In this document: positions 38,192 to 45,893 of the stretch, piece after piece | Numbering within the stretch: position 1 is the first letter of the stretch | Layout: every line of letters begins with the position of its first letter | Source: Sphingomonas sp. | GTDB lineage: Bacteria > Pseudomonadota > Alphaproteobacteria > Sphingomonadales > Sphingomonadaceae | Length of the DNA stretch: 64,000 nucleotides | Direction: 5' to 3' | Assembly: GCF_017745215.1 (NCBI RefSeq) | Contig: NZ_JAGHZV010000015.1 | Coordinates: 1 to 64,000 of the forward strand | Program-made: the position numbers and the translations under genes | The notes under the pieces: generated by a model | Told to the model about the DNA's origin: nothing | The model's input: the letters and a program-made list of their open reading frames with translations, nothing else | Databases searched by the model: none

Positions 38192-38778
38192 TTGCCGTTG
38201 CCGAAGTCGACCGTCGGCGCGACGTCCGCCCCGGCCTTGGCCTGGAAGGGCACCATCGGCTTGGCGCCGTAGAAGACCTTGGCACCGATCGCGTCGGGGA
38301 AGGTGCGGATCGTGGTGTTGTAGCTCTGGACCGCCGAATTATAGTCGCGGATCGCGATGTTGATCCGGTTCTCGGTGCCTTCCAGCTGGCTCATCAGGTT
38401 GGTGAAATTGGCCTGGCTCTTGAGCTCGGGATATTTCTCGACCGTGACGAGCAGCCGGCCGAGCGAGCCGCCGAGCTGGTCCTGCGCCGCCTGGAACTGC
38501 TGGACCTTGTTGGGATCGGTGAGGTCGTTGGCGCTCACTTGCACCGAGCTCGCCTTGGCGCGTGCCTCGGTCACGTCGGTGAGGATCTTGCCTTCCGAAG
38601 CCGCGGCGCCCTTGGCGGTGGCGACGAGGTTGGGGATCAGGTCGGCGCGGCGCTGATAGGCGGCCTGGACGTCGGCCCATTTCGCCTTGGCGTTTTCCTC
38701 CGCGGTGGGCACGCTGTTGAGGCCGCATGCCGAAAGCAGAGCGGCAGCGGCAAGCGCGATTGCGGCGCGAAACTTCAT
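38188..38778 (-). CDS. lemA: LemA family lipoprotein
   Basis: The 196-residue protein has a lipoprotein signal (ALAAAALLSAC) and the LemA coiled-coil fold (VQAAYQRRADLIPNLVATAK; ATRN-type block SQLEGTENRINIAIRDYN; RTFPDAIGAKVFYG). LemA proteins are membrane-attached and usually neighbour TPM proteins, as here. An ATG 15 bases upstream is possible, but GGAGGG supports 38778. It is first in the operon and its stop overlaps the CTG start of the next gene. Function of the family is unknown. Confidence 0.93.
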   Translation of the reverse strand: MKFRAAIALAAAALLSACGLNSVPTAEENAKAKWADVQAAYQRRADLIPNLVATAKGAAASEGKILTDVTEARAKASSVQVSANDLTDPNKVQQFQAAQDQLGGSLGRLLVTVEKYPELKSQANFTNLMSQLEGTENRINIAIRDYNSAVQSYNTTIRTFPDAIGAKVFYGAKPMVPFQAKAGADVAPTVDFGNGN

Positions 38779-38876
38779 TGGGATACCCTCCAAATCCCGT
38801 GGAACGGGTGTCTTATATGGCGATTACACCTACGCCGAAAAGGGCATAGGCGAAGAATATGAAAGGGACGAGCGCA

Positions 38877-39326
38877 ATGTTGAAGGACTTCAAGGCGTTC
38901 ATCGCACGCGGCAACGTGCTGGACCTCGCGGTCGGCGTGATCATCGGCGGCGCCTTCGCCACCATCACCAAGTCGCTGACCGAGGATCTGCTGATGCCGT
39001 TGCTCGGCTGGCTGTTCGGCGGGTTCGACTTCTCGAGCCACTTCGTGCGGCTGGGCGCGATCCCGGCGAGCTACCACGGCAGCGCCAACGACTATGCCGC
39101 ATTGAAGGCCGCGGGCGTGCCGCTGTTCGGCTATGGCCAGTTCCTGACCGCGGTGATCAACTTCGTGATCCTCGCCTTCATGGTCTTCCTGATCGTGCGC
39201 GGCCTGGCCAAGGTAAGCGCGCTCGCCGAGCATGAGCAACCTGCGGCCGAGGCGGCACCCGCGCCCGAGACCGACGAAGTGAAGCTGCTCCGCGAGATCC
39301 GCGACGCGCTGACCAGCCGGGGTTAG
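38877..39326 (+). CDS. mscL: Large-conductance mechanosensitive channel
   Basis: MscL opens under membrane tension to release solutes during osmotic downshock. The 149-residue protein has the conserved N-terminal helix and TM1 (FKAFIARGNVLDLAVGVIIG GAFATI region), a periplasmic loop and TM2 (FLTAVINFVILAFMVFLIV), and the C-terminal bundle KLLREIRDAL. ATG at 38877 fits family N-termini; an earlier in-frame ATG at 38859 would add six residues. It is divergent from lemA. Confidence 0.96.
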   Translation: MLKDFKAFIARGNVLDLAVGVIIGGAFATITKSLTEDLLMPLLGWLFGGFDFSSHFVRLGAIPASYHGSANDYAALKAAGVPLFGYGQFLTAVINFVILAFMVFLIVRGLAKVSALAEHEQPAAEAAPAPETDEVKLLREIRDALTSRG

Positions 39327-39372
39327 GCCGGATCGGCATTCGGAGCTGCACGCCGGCAATTCCGCCAACAAC

Positions 39373-39481
39373 CCGTCACCCCGGCCTTGTGCCGGGGCCC
39401 ACCGGGAGACGGGGGCCGGAATAGAGGTGCGAGTTCGGCCGGTGTGGCTGCGTGGGCCCCGGCACGAGGCCGGGGTGACGG
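39373..39481. repeat. Large REP-like inverted repeat after mscL
   Basis: Two 30-base arms (39373-39402 and 39452-39481), complementary at all but one or two positions, carry the CCGTCACCCCGG motif of the REP-like family around a 49-base spacer. The element lies between the convergent mscL and Rrf2 genes and may stop transcription both ways. Confidence 0.88.
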
Positions 39482-39525
39482 CGTATGTGCTGAACCCCCA
39501 CGCCGGACCGTGAGGTCGATAAGCC

Positions 39526-39957
39526 CTAAGCCGCCGCCAGATCCTCGGCGCCGGCATCGGCGAGGCTGGTGCCGTCGAGGATGCGCGCGGTCTCGTCGCG
39601 GACGCGCGCCATCGCGATGCGGATCTCGCAGCGCGCCTCGTCCTTGCAGTCCTTGCACGGGCGATAGGCGGTGCGGCTGACGCAGGGGACCAGCGCGAGC
39701 GGCCCTTCGATCACCCGGATGATCTCGCCCAGCGAGATCAGGTGCGTCGGGCGCGAGAGCTGGTAGCCGCCGGCCTTGCCGCGGTGGCTGATCAGCAGCC
39801 CGGCTTCGCGCAGGTCGGCGAGGATCAGCTCGAGGAACTTGCGCGGAACATTGGCTTCGGCGGCAATGCGGTTCATCGGCGTCGGCCGCGGCTCGTCGGC
39901 CTGGGTGGCGAGGAACAGCATGGCGCGAAGCGCATAGCGGGATCGCTGCGTCAACAT
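39526..39957 (-). CDS. Rrf2-family regulator with likely Fe-S cluster
   Basis: The 143-residue protein has the Rrf2 winged helix (LTQRSRYALRAMLFLA; VPRKFLELILADLREAGLL; RGKAGGYQLSRP) and four cysteines, C92, C101, C104 and C110, in the place where IscR holds its cluster, although the spacing is not that of IscR. It should sense iron-sulphur status, oxygen or a related signal. ATG at 39957 begins the conserved domain; five more residues are possible. The ssrA gene diverges from it. Confidence 0.9.
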   Translation of the reverse strand: MLTQRSRYALRAMLFLATQADEPRPTPMNRIAAEANVPRKFLELILADLREAGLLISHRGKAGGYQLSRPTHLISLGEIIRVIEGPLALVPCVSRTAYRPCKDCKDEARCEIRIAMARVRDETARILDGTSLADAGAEDLAAA

Positions 39958-40009
39958 CGTGCAATTTCCCATGCCAGTACAATGCGGCTGTGTGAAGGCC
40001 CGCGCGGGC

Positions 40010-40037
40010 TTTTCATCGGCGTCCGCGTCTCTATATA
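40010..40037 (+). promoter_or_regulatory. Candidate ssrA promoter
   Basis: TATATA at 40032-40037 lies immediately before the probable 5' end of the permuted tmRNA, with a weak TTTTCA 16 bases upstream. The -10 match is good and the -35 poor. Confidence 0.45.
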
Positions 40038-40038
40038 G

Positions 40039-40475
40039 GAACTCGCCGGGTTCGCCCGGCTATGGCGATAAATTGCGGCGTGCAATAGATGCAGCGGACC
40101 CGGGGGCAGTACCCGGCGGCTCCACCACAAGTGGTGGTGTATCTGGACACCGTTTCTGACGGGGCCGAACCAGGATCGACGTGTATTGAAAAGCGCTGTT
40201 TTTGCCCGGAATGGGACCACCGCAACGGCCCATATCACAAGTGCCAACGATAACGAGGCGCTCGCGATTGCGGCCTAACCACATGGCCTAACGGCCTAGG
40301 TTAGAACGACAAAAGCGCGGTTGGACCGCACCGGGCAACAGAAGCGGATTCCAGCGGCCACCAGGGGGGCCGGGCAACAGAACCCCCTGGACCTTCCGTA
40401 TCCGTCATCTGGGATTCCCCCAAGGGCGCGCACCTGAAGTGCGAACCCGGGCAGGCAACGACCCGAATATCGCGC
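40039..40475 (+). ncRNA. ssrA: Circularly permuted two-piece tmRNA
   Basis: tmRNA rescues stalled ribosomes and tags the unfinished protein. The acceptor piece comes first and ends in CCA at 40125-40127 after a T-arm-like hairpin (CCGGG/CCCGG). A spacer with hairpin CCACCAC/GTGGTGG follows. The coding piece begins near 40161: its GGGGCC pairs with GGCTCC of the acceptor piece, followed by GGATCGACG as in all tmRNAs. The reading frame is at 40243-40278 and codes for ANDNEALAIAA then TAA. TATTG (coding) and CAATA (acceptor) can form helix P2. This layout is characteristic of alphaproteobacteria. The outer ends are approximate. Confidence 0.95.
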
Positions 40476-40477
40476 AC

Positions 40478-40497
40478 GCCCGAAATCGGGCTTTGCT
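40478..40497 (+). terminator. Probable ssrA terminator
   Basis: GCCCG-AAAT-CGGGC followed by TTTGCTT forms a short hairpin with a T-rich tail just after the tmRNA. Confidence 0.6.
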
Positions 40498-40531
40498 TCC
40501 CCGCGGCGAAAGCCGGCGAAGGGGAACGACG

Positions 40532-40726
40532 ATGAGCAGGCAGTCTCACGCGATACTGGCACTGGCGGCCTTCGGGGCGATGGCCATGGCGACCTGGGCC
40601 GAGGGCACCCGCCCGCCGCGCCTGCCGCGCCCCGACGTCCGAGCGCCGCTGACCGCGCTCCACCCCATCGCCGGCGCCGGCCGCGGCGGCGAAGTGCATC
40701 ACCTCGCCGCTGCTCACCTTCGCTAA
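40532..40726 (+). CDS. Possible small secreted or membrane peptide
   Basis: A 64-codon frame has GGGGAA six bases before its ATG and an N-terminal hydrophobic segment (HAILALAAFGAMAMATWAEG) resembling a signal peptide, followed by a Pro/Arg-rich mature part. It fills the gap between ssrA and the next repeat. There is no family support, so it could be chance in GC-rich DNA. Confidence 0.4.
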   Translation: MSRQSHAILALAAFGAMAMATWAEGTRPPRLPRPDVRAPLTALHPIAGAGRGGEVHHLAAAHLR

Positions 40727-40731
40727 CTCTC

Positions 40732-40819
40732 ATCGTCATCCCGGCGAAAAGCCGGGACCCGGGACCGAGCAGGACGTCGCTCGCTGCCCTGGGTCCCGGC
40801 TTTTCGCCGGGATGACGAT
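40732..40819. repeat. REP-like pair beyond a mannitol-dehydrogenase-type gene
   Basis: Two perfect 29-base inverted arms (40732-40760 and 40791-40819) contain CGTCATCCCGGCG and its complement around a 30-base spacer. The right arm runs into the TGA stop of the dehydrogenase gene, which reads TGATCGTCATCC on the minus strand, the same junction as at serC. Confidence 0.93.
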
Positions 40820-42258
40820 CATGGTCCGTTCGCCAACGGGGTTGCAAGCTCCCCGGCCTGGATGTCGATAAACGCGCGGGCGACTGCAGCCTCGAACCGC
40901 CCGTCCTCCGCCACGCGCGACGGAAACACCTGCCGCAGCGCCAGCACCGCGCTCACCGGATCGCCCGAGGTCGTCGCCGCGGCGAGCACGTCGGCAAGCG
41001 GATCGGTGATCGTCTCGCCCGCCTCCGCCTTGCGGCGCAGGAACGCGATCCACGCCGCGATCGGCACGCCCAGGCGCTCCACCGGCCGGCCGGCGTCGAG
41101 CGCTTCGCCCACCGTGTCGAGCAGGCGGTAGGGGAGCTTCTGCGAGCCGTCCCAGGCGATCTGCGACAGGAGGTGCCGGATCGCCGGATTGCGGAAGCGG
41201 TCGAGCACCGCATCGGCATAGGCGGCGACGTCGAGCCCCTCGATCGCGCCGAGGCATGCGGCGATATCCTGGTGCACCAGCCGCGTCACGAAGCCGGCGA
41301 GCGCGGGATCGGACATCGCCTCGAACACCGTCTCGTGCCCCAGCGCCAGCCCGACATAGGCGAGCGTCGAATGCGCGCCGTTCAAGACACGCAGCTTGGC
41401 GCGCTCATAGGCGCGGACGTCGCCGGTGATCGTCACGCCGGCCGAGGCGAGGTCGGGCGCGCCGGGCAGCTCGCAGCGCTGGAGCACCCACTGGGTGAAT
41501 GCCTCGCGCTGCACCGCCGCCTTGTCGGTCACGCCGAGCTCGGCCTCGACCTTGGCGAGGAAGGCGGCGTCGCTCGCCGGGGTGATCGAATCGACCATCG
41601 AATCGGGGAAGGCGACTTCGCCCGCGATCCAGTCGGCCAGCCCCCGCTCCCATTCGCCCGCCAGCGCGACGCAGGCGGCGCGGAGCTTGGTGCCGTTGCC
41701 GGTCATGTTGTCGCAGCAAAGCATCGCGAAGGGCGCCGTCCCCGCCTCGCGCCGCGCAGCGAGGCCGGCGACGATCCAGCCGATCACGCTTGCCGGCTCG
41801 GCCGGGCGGGCGCGGTCGTGGACGATGTCGGGATGCGCGAAGTCGAGCGTGCCGTCGCCGCCGAGGCAATAGCCCTTTTCGGTGACTGTGCTCGTCGCGA
41901 GCATCACCGCGGGGTCGGCGAGCAGCGTCGCCAGCCGCGCGCCCTCGCCCGGGCCGATGGCGTCCGAATGCGCGGCGACGATCCGCATCGACGGATCGCG
42001 GTCGATCACCGCGAGCGTGTAGAGCCCCTGCTGCGCCTTGAGCGCATCGGTGGCGCCGCCGCTGCGCAGCGAGACCGCGGCGATGCCCCAGCGCGGATCG
42101 GCGTCGAGCAGCCGGTCGATCGCAGCGGCCTGGTGCGCGCGGTGGAAGGCGCCGGGGCCGAAATGGACGATGCCGGTGCTGACCCCTGCCAGGTCATGGC
42201 CGGGGCGATGGATCGAGGCGGGAATCGAAGCGAGCGCGGCGCGGGAAAGCTTTGTCAT
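40819..42258 (-). CDS. Mannitol dehydrogenase family protein (mannitol/fructuronate type)
   Basis: The 479-residue long-chain polyol dehydrogenase has the NAD-binding start VHFGPGAFHRAHQA, the family signature TVTEKGYCLGGDG, and the catalytic region KLRVLNGAHSTLAYVG with the active-site lysine. Members include mannitol 2-dehydrogenase, D-arabinitol dehydrogenase and fructuronate reductase UxuB; the exact substrate is not evident and no sugar transporter or kinase is adjacent. Repeat copy C lies immediately upstream. Confidence 0.92.
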   Translation of the reverse strand: MTKLSRAALASIPASIHRPGHDLAGVSTGIVHFGPGAFHRAHQAAAIDRLLDADPRWGIAAVSLRSGGATDALKAQQGLYTLAVIDRDPSMRIVAAHSDAIGPGEGARLATLLADPAVMLATSTVTEKGYCLGGDGTLDFAHPDIVHDRARPAEPASVIGWIVAGLAARREAGTAPFAMLCCDNMTGNGTKLRAACVALAGEWERGLADWIAGEVAFPDSMVDSITPASDAAFLAKVEAELGVTDKAAVQREAFTQWVLQRCELPGAPDLASAGVTITGDVRAYERAKLRVLNGAHSTLAYVGLALGHETVFEAMSDPALAGFVTRLVHQDIAACLGAIEGLDVAAYADAVLDRFRNPAIRHLLSQIAWDGSQKLPYRLLDTVGEALDAGRPVERLGVPIAAWIAFLRRKAEAGETITDPLADVLAAATTSGDPVSAVLALRQVFPSRVAEDGRFEAAVARAFIDIQAGELATPLANGP

Positions 42259-42298
42259 CGCGGGCCCGTGAGCAACGGGCGCGGGGCAAAGTCAATCA

Positions 42299-42434
42299 GA
42301 GCCTGTTTGGAAATGCGCCTCGCGGCGCATGGCGGTGCTGGCCCGCATCGGGTGAACAGCGCCCCGCGCTGTTCACCCGATGCGGGCCAGCACCGCCTGG
42401 AAACTCGCTCTTCCGCGAGTTTCCAAACGGGCTC
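42299..42434. repeat. Nested palindromic element, copy C (complete form)
   Basis: Outer inverted repeats GAGCCTGTTTGGAAA (42299-42313) and TTTCCAAACGGGCTC (42420-42434) match at 14 of 15 positions. Inside lie ATGCGCC/GGCGCAT (loop TCGC), a perfect 31-bp palindrome (42331-42361 with 42367-42397) and a 10-bp hairpin GGAAACTCGC/GCGAGTTTCC. The leftward protease gene stops within the bases TCAGA directly beyond its right end. Confidence 0.95.
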
Positions 42435-43388
42435 TCAGATCCGCGGCACATAGCCCGGGCGCGGCATCAGGAAGCGGACCTGGCGGTTGGGGAAGTCGAT
42501 CTCGACGCGGCGGAAGCTGCGCAGCGCGTCCATCCCCAGCATGATCGCCGGCTTGCGCTCGAGCCCGAACTTGCGGAACGGCGCCACCTCGGCGAAGGCC
42601 ACCGGCATCCAGTCGAACTTCACGCCGCCGATATTGATGTCGGGCACCAGCGTGTAATCCGCAGCCATCCTGGCGCCGGTGACGCTGGTGAGCTCGACCG
42701 TCTTGGGCGCGGCGGTGCGCGAGCGGACGCGGCGCTGGAAGGCCTGGTTGCCCATGGTGATCTGGCTGCCGGTGTCGAGCACGACCTGGATGCGCGTGTC
42801 GCCATAATGCGCGTCGGTGACGATCAGCTGGCCGAATTGGCTCTTCGCCGTCACCACGATCTCGCCCGGATCGTGCGAATAGGCGGGGCGGCGGCGCTCG
42901 CTCTTGCGCACGGTCATCACCCCGGTCTCGAAGTCGATCGTGACCATGTGCTTGCTGAGCGTGTCGATCCCGAGCAGCCCGGAGGCGCCCAGGTTGCGCG
43001 CCTCGAGCGCGGGCGCGACGATCGTGTGGCGGTCGCCGATCGACGTGATCGCCAGCTCGGGCACGATCACGGTGCTGACCGTGTTGGTGCCGGTCATCGA
43101 GACCATGCTCACCGGCTGGCCGGGCGCTAGCTGGAGCGTGCCGGCAAGCTCGCGCGAGACGACGGTGCGCTCGGCGCCGGTGTCGATGATGAAATTGTAA
43201 GGCCCCTGCCCGCCGACCGCGACGGGAACGGTGAGCCTTTGGTCGACTTCGCCGAGGCTGAGCGTGGTGCCTTCGACACCGCTCGGCGCCTGCGAGACGC
43301 CGTCGGGGTCCTGCGAAAGCCCATGGGCATCGGCGGCGGCGGCGAGCGGCAGCAGCAGGAACAGGAGCGGGCGTGCAACGCCGATCAT
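42435..43388 (-). CDS. Retroviral-type aspartic protease with two DTG motifs
   Basis: The roughly 317-residue protein has a signal peptide (ARPLLFLLLPLAAAADA) and two aspartyl-protease half domains, each with its own catalytic motif: FIIDTGAERT near 68 and VVLDTGSQIT near 194. Both have the family's later hydrophobic-Gly element (GLLGIDTL; IMLGMDALRSF). A single chain with two DTG sites could form a pseudo-dimeric active site like pepsin. ATG at 43412 is an alternative start. The stop lies at the end of repeat copy C. The substrate in the periplasm is unknown. Confidence 0.86.
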   Translation of the reverse strand: MIGVARPLLFLLLPLAAAADAHGLSQDPDGVSQAPSGVEGTTLSLGEVDQRLTVPVAVGGQGPYNFIIDTGAERTVVSRELAGTLQLAPGQPVSMVSMTGTNTVSTVIVPELAITSIGDRHTIVAPALEARNLGASGLLGIDTLSKHMVTIDFETGVMTVRKSERRRPAYSHDPGEIVVTAKSQFGQLIVTDAHYGDTRIQVVLDTGSQITMGNQAFQRRVRSRTAAPKTVELTSVTGARMAADYTLVPDINIGGVKFDWMPVAFAEVAPFRKFGLERKPAIMLGMDALRSFRRVEIDFPNRQVRFLMPRPGYVPRI

Positions 43389-43439
43389 GCGAATCACACT
43401 ATCCTGTTTCATGCTGCGCAGCAATCTGCCGGACGTGAA

Positions 43440-45884
43440 TCAGTCGAGCCGCATCGCTTCCGCCGCCAGGCTCTCGGCTTCGGCGAGCAGCGCATCCTCG
43501 GTGACGCCCTGCGCGACATTCTCGCGGCCGATCATGATCAGCACCGGCACCGCCATCGGGCTCACCCGCGGCAAGTCGATGTGCAGCATCGAGTCGGCGG
43601 CGGTGTCGAGCAGGTGGCCCAGGCGCCCGACGTCGGTCATCCGCGCGCGGGCATCGGCCCAGGCGGCGCGCAGCAGCAGGTGGTCGGGCTCGTACTTGCG
43701 CAGCACATCGTAGATCAGGTCGGTCGAGAAGGTGACCTGCTTGCCCGACTTGCGCTTGCCCGGGTGCTGGCGCTCGACCAGCCCGCCGATCACCGCGACT
43801 TCGCGGAAGGCGCGCTTGAGCAGCGCCGAACCCTGCACCCATTCGACGAACTCATGCTCGAGGATGTCGGGCGAGAACAGCGGCCGCGGGTCGCGGATCC
43901 GCTCGAGCCCGTAGCAGGCGAGCGCATAGTCGTTGGCGACGAAGCCCAGCGGCTTCAGCCCCATCGCCTCCATGCGGCGCGTGAGGAGCATGCCGAGCGA
44001 CTGGTGCGCGTTCCAGCCCTCGAAGCTGTAGATCACCATGTGATGGCGCCCTTCGTGCGGGAAGGTCTCGACCAGCAGCTCGCCGGGCTTGGGCAGCGCC
44101 GAGCGATAGGCCTGCACCTCGAGCCATTCGCGCACGTCGTCGGGGAAGCGCGGCCATTCGCGGCGGTCGTGGAGGAAGCCGCGCACGCGCCGCGCGAGGT
44201 TCGCCGTGATCGCGAGCCGTGCCCCCATGTAGCTCGGGATTCGCGCCTGCTTGGCGGTGGCGCGGACGAGGATCTCGGCGGTGTCGACGCGCTCGACTTC
44301 GAGGCTCAGCCCGGCGAAGAAGAAGGTGTCGCCCGGCGAGAGCGAGGCGCCGAAGATCTCCTCGACCTTACCCAGCCTGCGGCCGTTCCTGAAGCGCACC
44401 TCGAGCATCGGCGCCTCGACGATGATCCCGGCGTTGAGGCGATGCTGCGCGATGAAGGCGGGGTGGCTGACGCGCCACAGCCCGTCCCCGCCCTTGGTCA
44501 GCCGCTTGAACTTGTCATAGGCGCGCAGCGCATAGCCGCCGTCGGCGATGAAGCCGAGCACGCGGTCGAACGCCTCGTCGGTGAGCGCCGAATAGGGGAA
44601 TGCTGCGCGGATCTCGTGCAGCATCGCGTCGCGCTGGAAGGGCGCGGCGCAGGCGCAGCCCATGATGTGCTGCGCGAGCACGTCGAGCGCGCCGTGGCGG
44701 AAGACGTCGGGATCGAGCTCGCCTTCCTCGACGGCGTCGAGCGCGGCGCGGGCTTCCAGATATTCGAAGCGGTTGCCCGGCACGAGCACCGCCTCGCTCG
44801 GCTCGTCGAGCCGGTGGTTGGCGCGGCCGATGCGCTGGAGCAGCCGCGACGAGCCCTTGGGCGCGCCCATCTGGATCACGCAGTCGACGTCGCCCCAGTC
44901 GACCCCGAGGTCGAGGCTCGCAGTGGCGACGAGCGCGCGCAGCCGCCCGTCGGCCATCGCATGCTCGGCGCGCTCGCGGGCTTCCTGGCTGAGGCTGCCA
45001 TGGTGGATGCCGATCGGCAGCCCGGCGTCATTGGCCTTCCACAAATCCTGGAAGATCAGCTCGGCGAGCCCGCGGGTGTTGCAGAAGATGATCGTCGTGC
45101 GGTGCGCCGCGATCTGCGCCATCACCTGCGGGATCGCATAGCGGCCCGAATGGCCCGACCAGGGAACCTTGTCCTCGGGGAGCAGGATCTCGATCACCGG
45201 GTCGGCGCCCTTCTCGCCCTGCACCATCGCGACGCGATCGAGGTCGCCATGCGGGGCAAGCCAGGCGCGATAGCCGTCGGGGTCCGCCACTGTCGCCGAC
45301 AGCGCGACGCGGCGGAAGCCGGGCGCGAGCGCCTGGAGCCGCGCCAGCGCGAGCGACAGCAGATCGCCGCGCTTGCCGGTGGCGAAGGCGTGGACCTCGT
45401 CGACGATCACCGTCTTCAGGTCCGCGAACATCGTCAGGCTGTCCTCGTAGGAAAGCAGCAGGCTGAGCGATTCGGGGGTGGTGAGCAGAATCTCGGGCGG
45501 CCGCGCGCGCTGGCTCTTCTTCTTGTCCGACGAGGTGTCGCCGGTGCGCGCCTCGACACGGATCGGCAGGCCCATCTCCTCGATCGGCCTGAGCAGGTTG
45601 CGCTGGACGTCGACCGCGAGTGCTTTCAGCGGCGAGATGTAGAGCGTGTGGAGCCCGCGCCCTCCTTCCCCACTCGACGCCGCTTCGGCCAGCTCGACAA
45701 GGCTGGGGAGGAAGCCCGCGAGCGTCTTGCCCGCGCCGGTGGGCGCGACGAGCAGCGCGTGCTTCCCGGCGCGTGCGGCGGCGAGCATGTCGAGCTGGTG
45801 CCGCCGCGGCGCCCAGCCGCGCGCGGCGAACCATTGCGCGATCGCCGGCGGAAGCAACTGGGAACCGAGTGGCATCGCATCCAT
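43440..45884 (-). CDS. Ligase-associated Lhr-like DEXH helicase
   Basis: The roughly 814-residue superfamily 2 helicase has Walker A APTGAGKTLAG, DEVH box VIVDEVHAFATGKRGD, SAT motif ALSATV, motif IV region TIIFCNTRGLAE, motif VI QRIGRANHR, and the Lhr-core C-terminal domains. It matches the 'ligase-associated DNA damage response DEXH box helicase' type (TIGR04121). The ATG at 45884 is ten bases from the start of the divergent exonuclease gene. No ATP-dependent ligase or PdeM gene lies nearby. Confidence 0.93.
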   Translation of the reverse strand: MDAMPLGSQLLPPAIAQWFAARGWAPRRHQLDMLAAARAGKHALLVAPTGAGKTLAGFLPSLVELAEAASSGEGGRGLHTLYISPLKALAVDVQRNLLRPIEEMGLPIRVEARTGDTSSDKKKSQRARPPEILLTTPESLSLLLSYEDSLTMFADLKTVIVDEVHAFATGKRGDLLSLALARLQALAPGFRRVALSATVADPDGYRAWLAPHGDLDRVAMVQGEKGADPVIEILLPEDKVPWSGHSGRYAIPQVMAQIAAHRTTIIFCNTRGLAELIFQDLWKANDAGLPIGIHHGSLSQEARERAEHAMADGRLRALVATASLDLGVDWGDVDCVIQMGAPKGSSRLLQRIGRANHRLDEPSEAVLVPGNRFEYLEARAALDAVEEGELDPDVFRHGALDVLAQHIMGCACAAPFQRDAMLHEIRAAFPYSALTDEAFDRVLGFIADGGYALRAYDKFKRLTKGGDGLWRVSHPAFIAQHRLNAGIIVEAPMLEVRFRNGRRLGKVEEIFGASLSPGDTFFFAGLSLEVERVDTAEILVRATAKQARIPSYMGARLAITANLARRVRGFLHDRREWPRFPDDVREWLEVQAYRSALPKPGELLVETFPHEGRHHMVIYSFEGWNAHQSLGMLLTRRMEAMGLKPLGFVANDYALACYGLERIRDPRPLFSPDILEHEFVEWVQGSALLKRAFREVAVIGGLVERQHPGKRKSGKQVTFSTDLIYDVLRKYEPDHLLLRAAWADARARMTDVGRLGHLLDTAADSMLHIDLPRVSPMAVPVLIMIGRENVAQGVTEDALLAEAESLAAEAMRLD

Positions 45885-45893
45885 ATAGGCAGC

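Noticed and set aside
39323..39982. A 219-codon minus-strand frame overlapping the Rrf2 gene
   Set aside because: It is the Rrf2 gene read in another frame; the Rrf2 frame has the winged helix and four cysteines.
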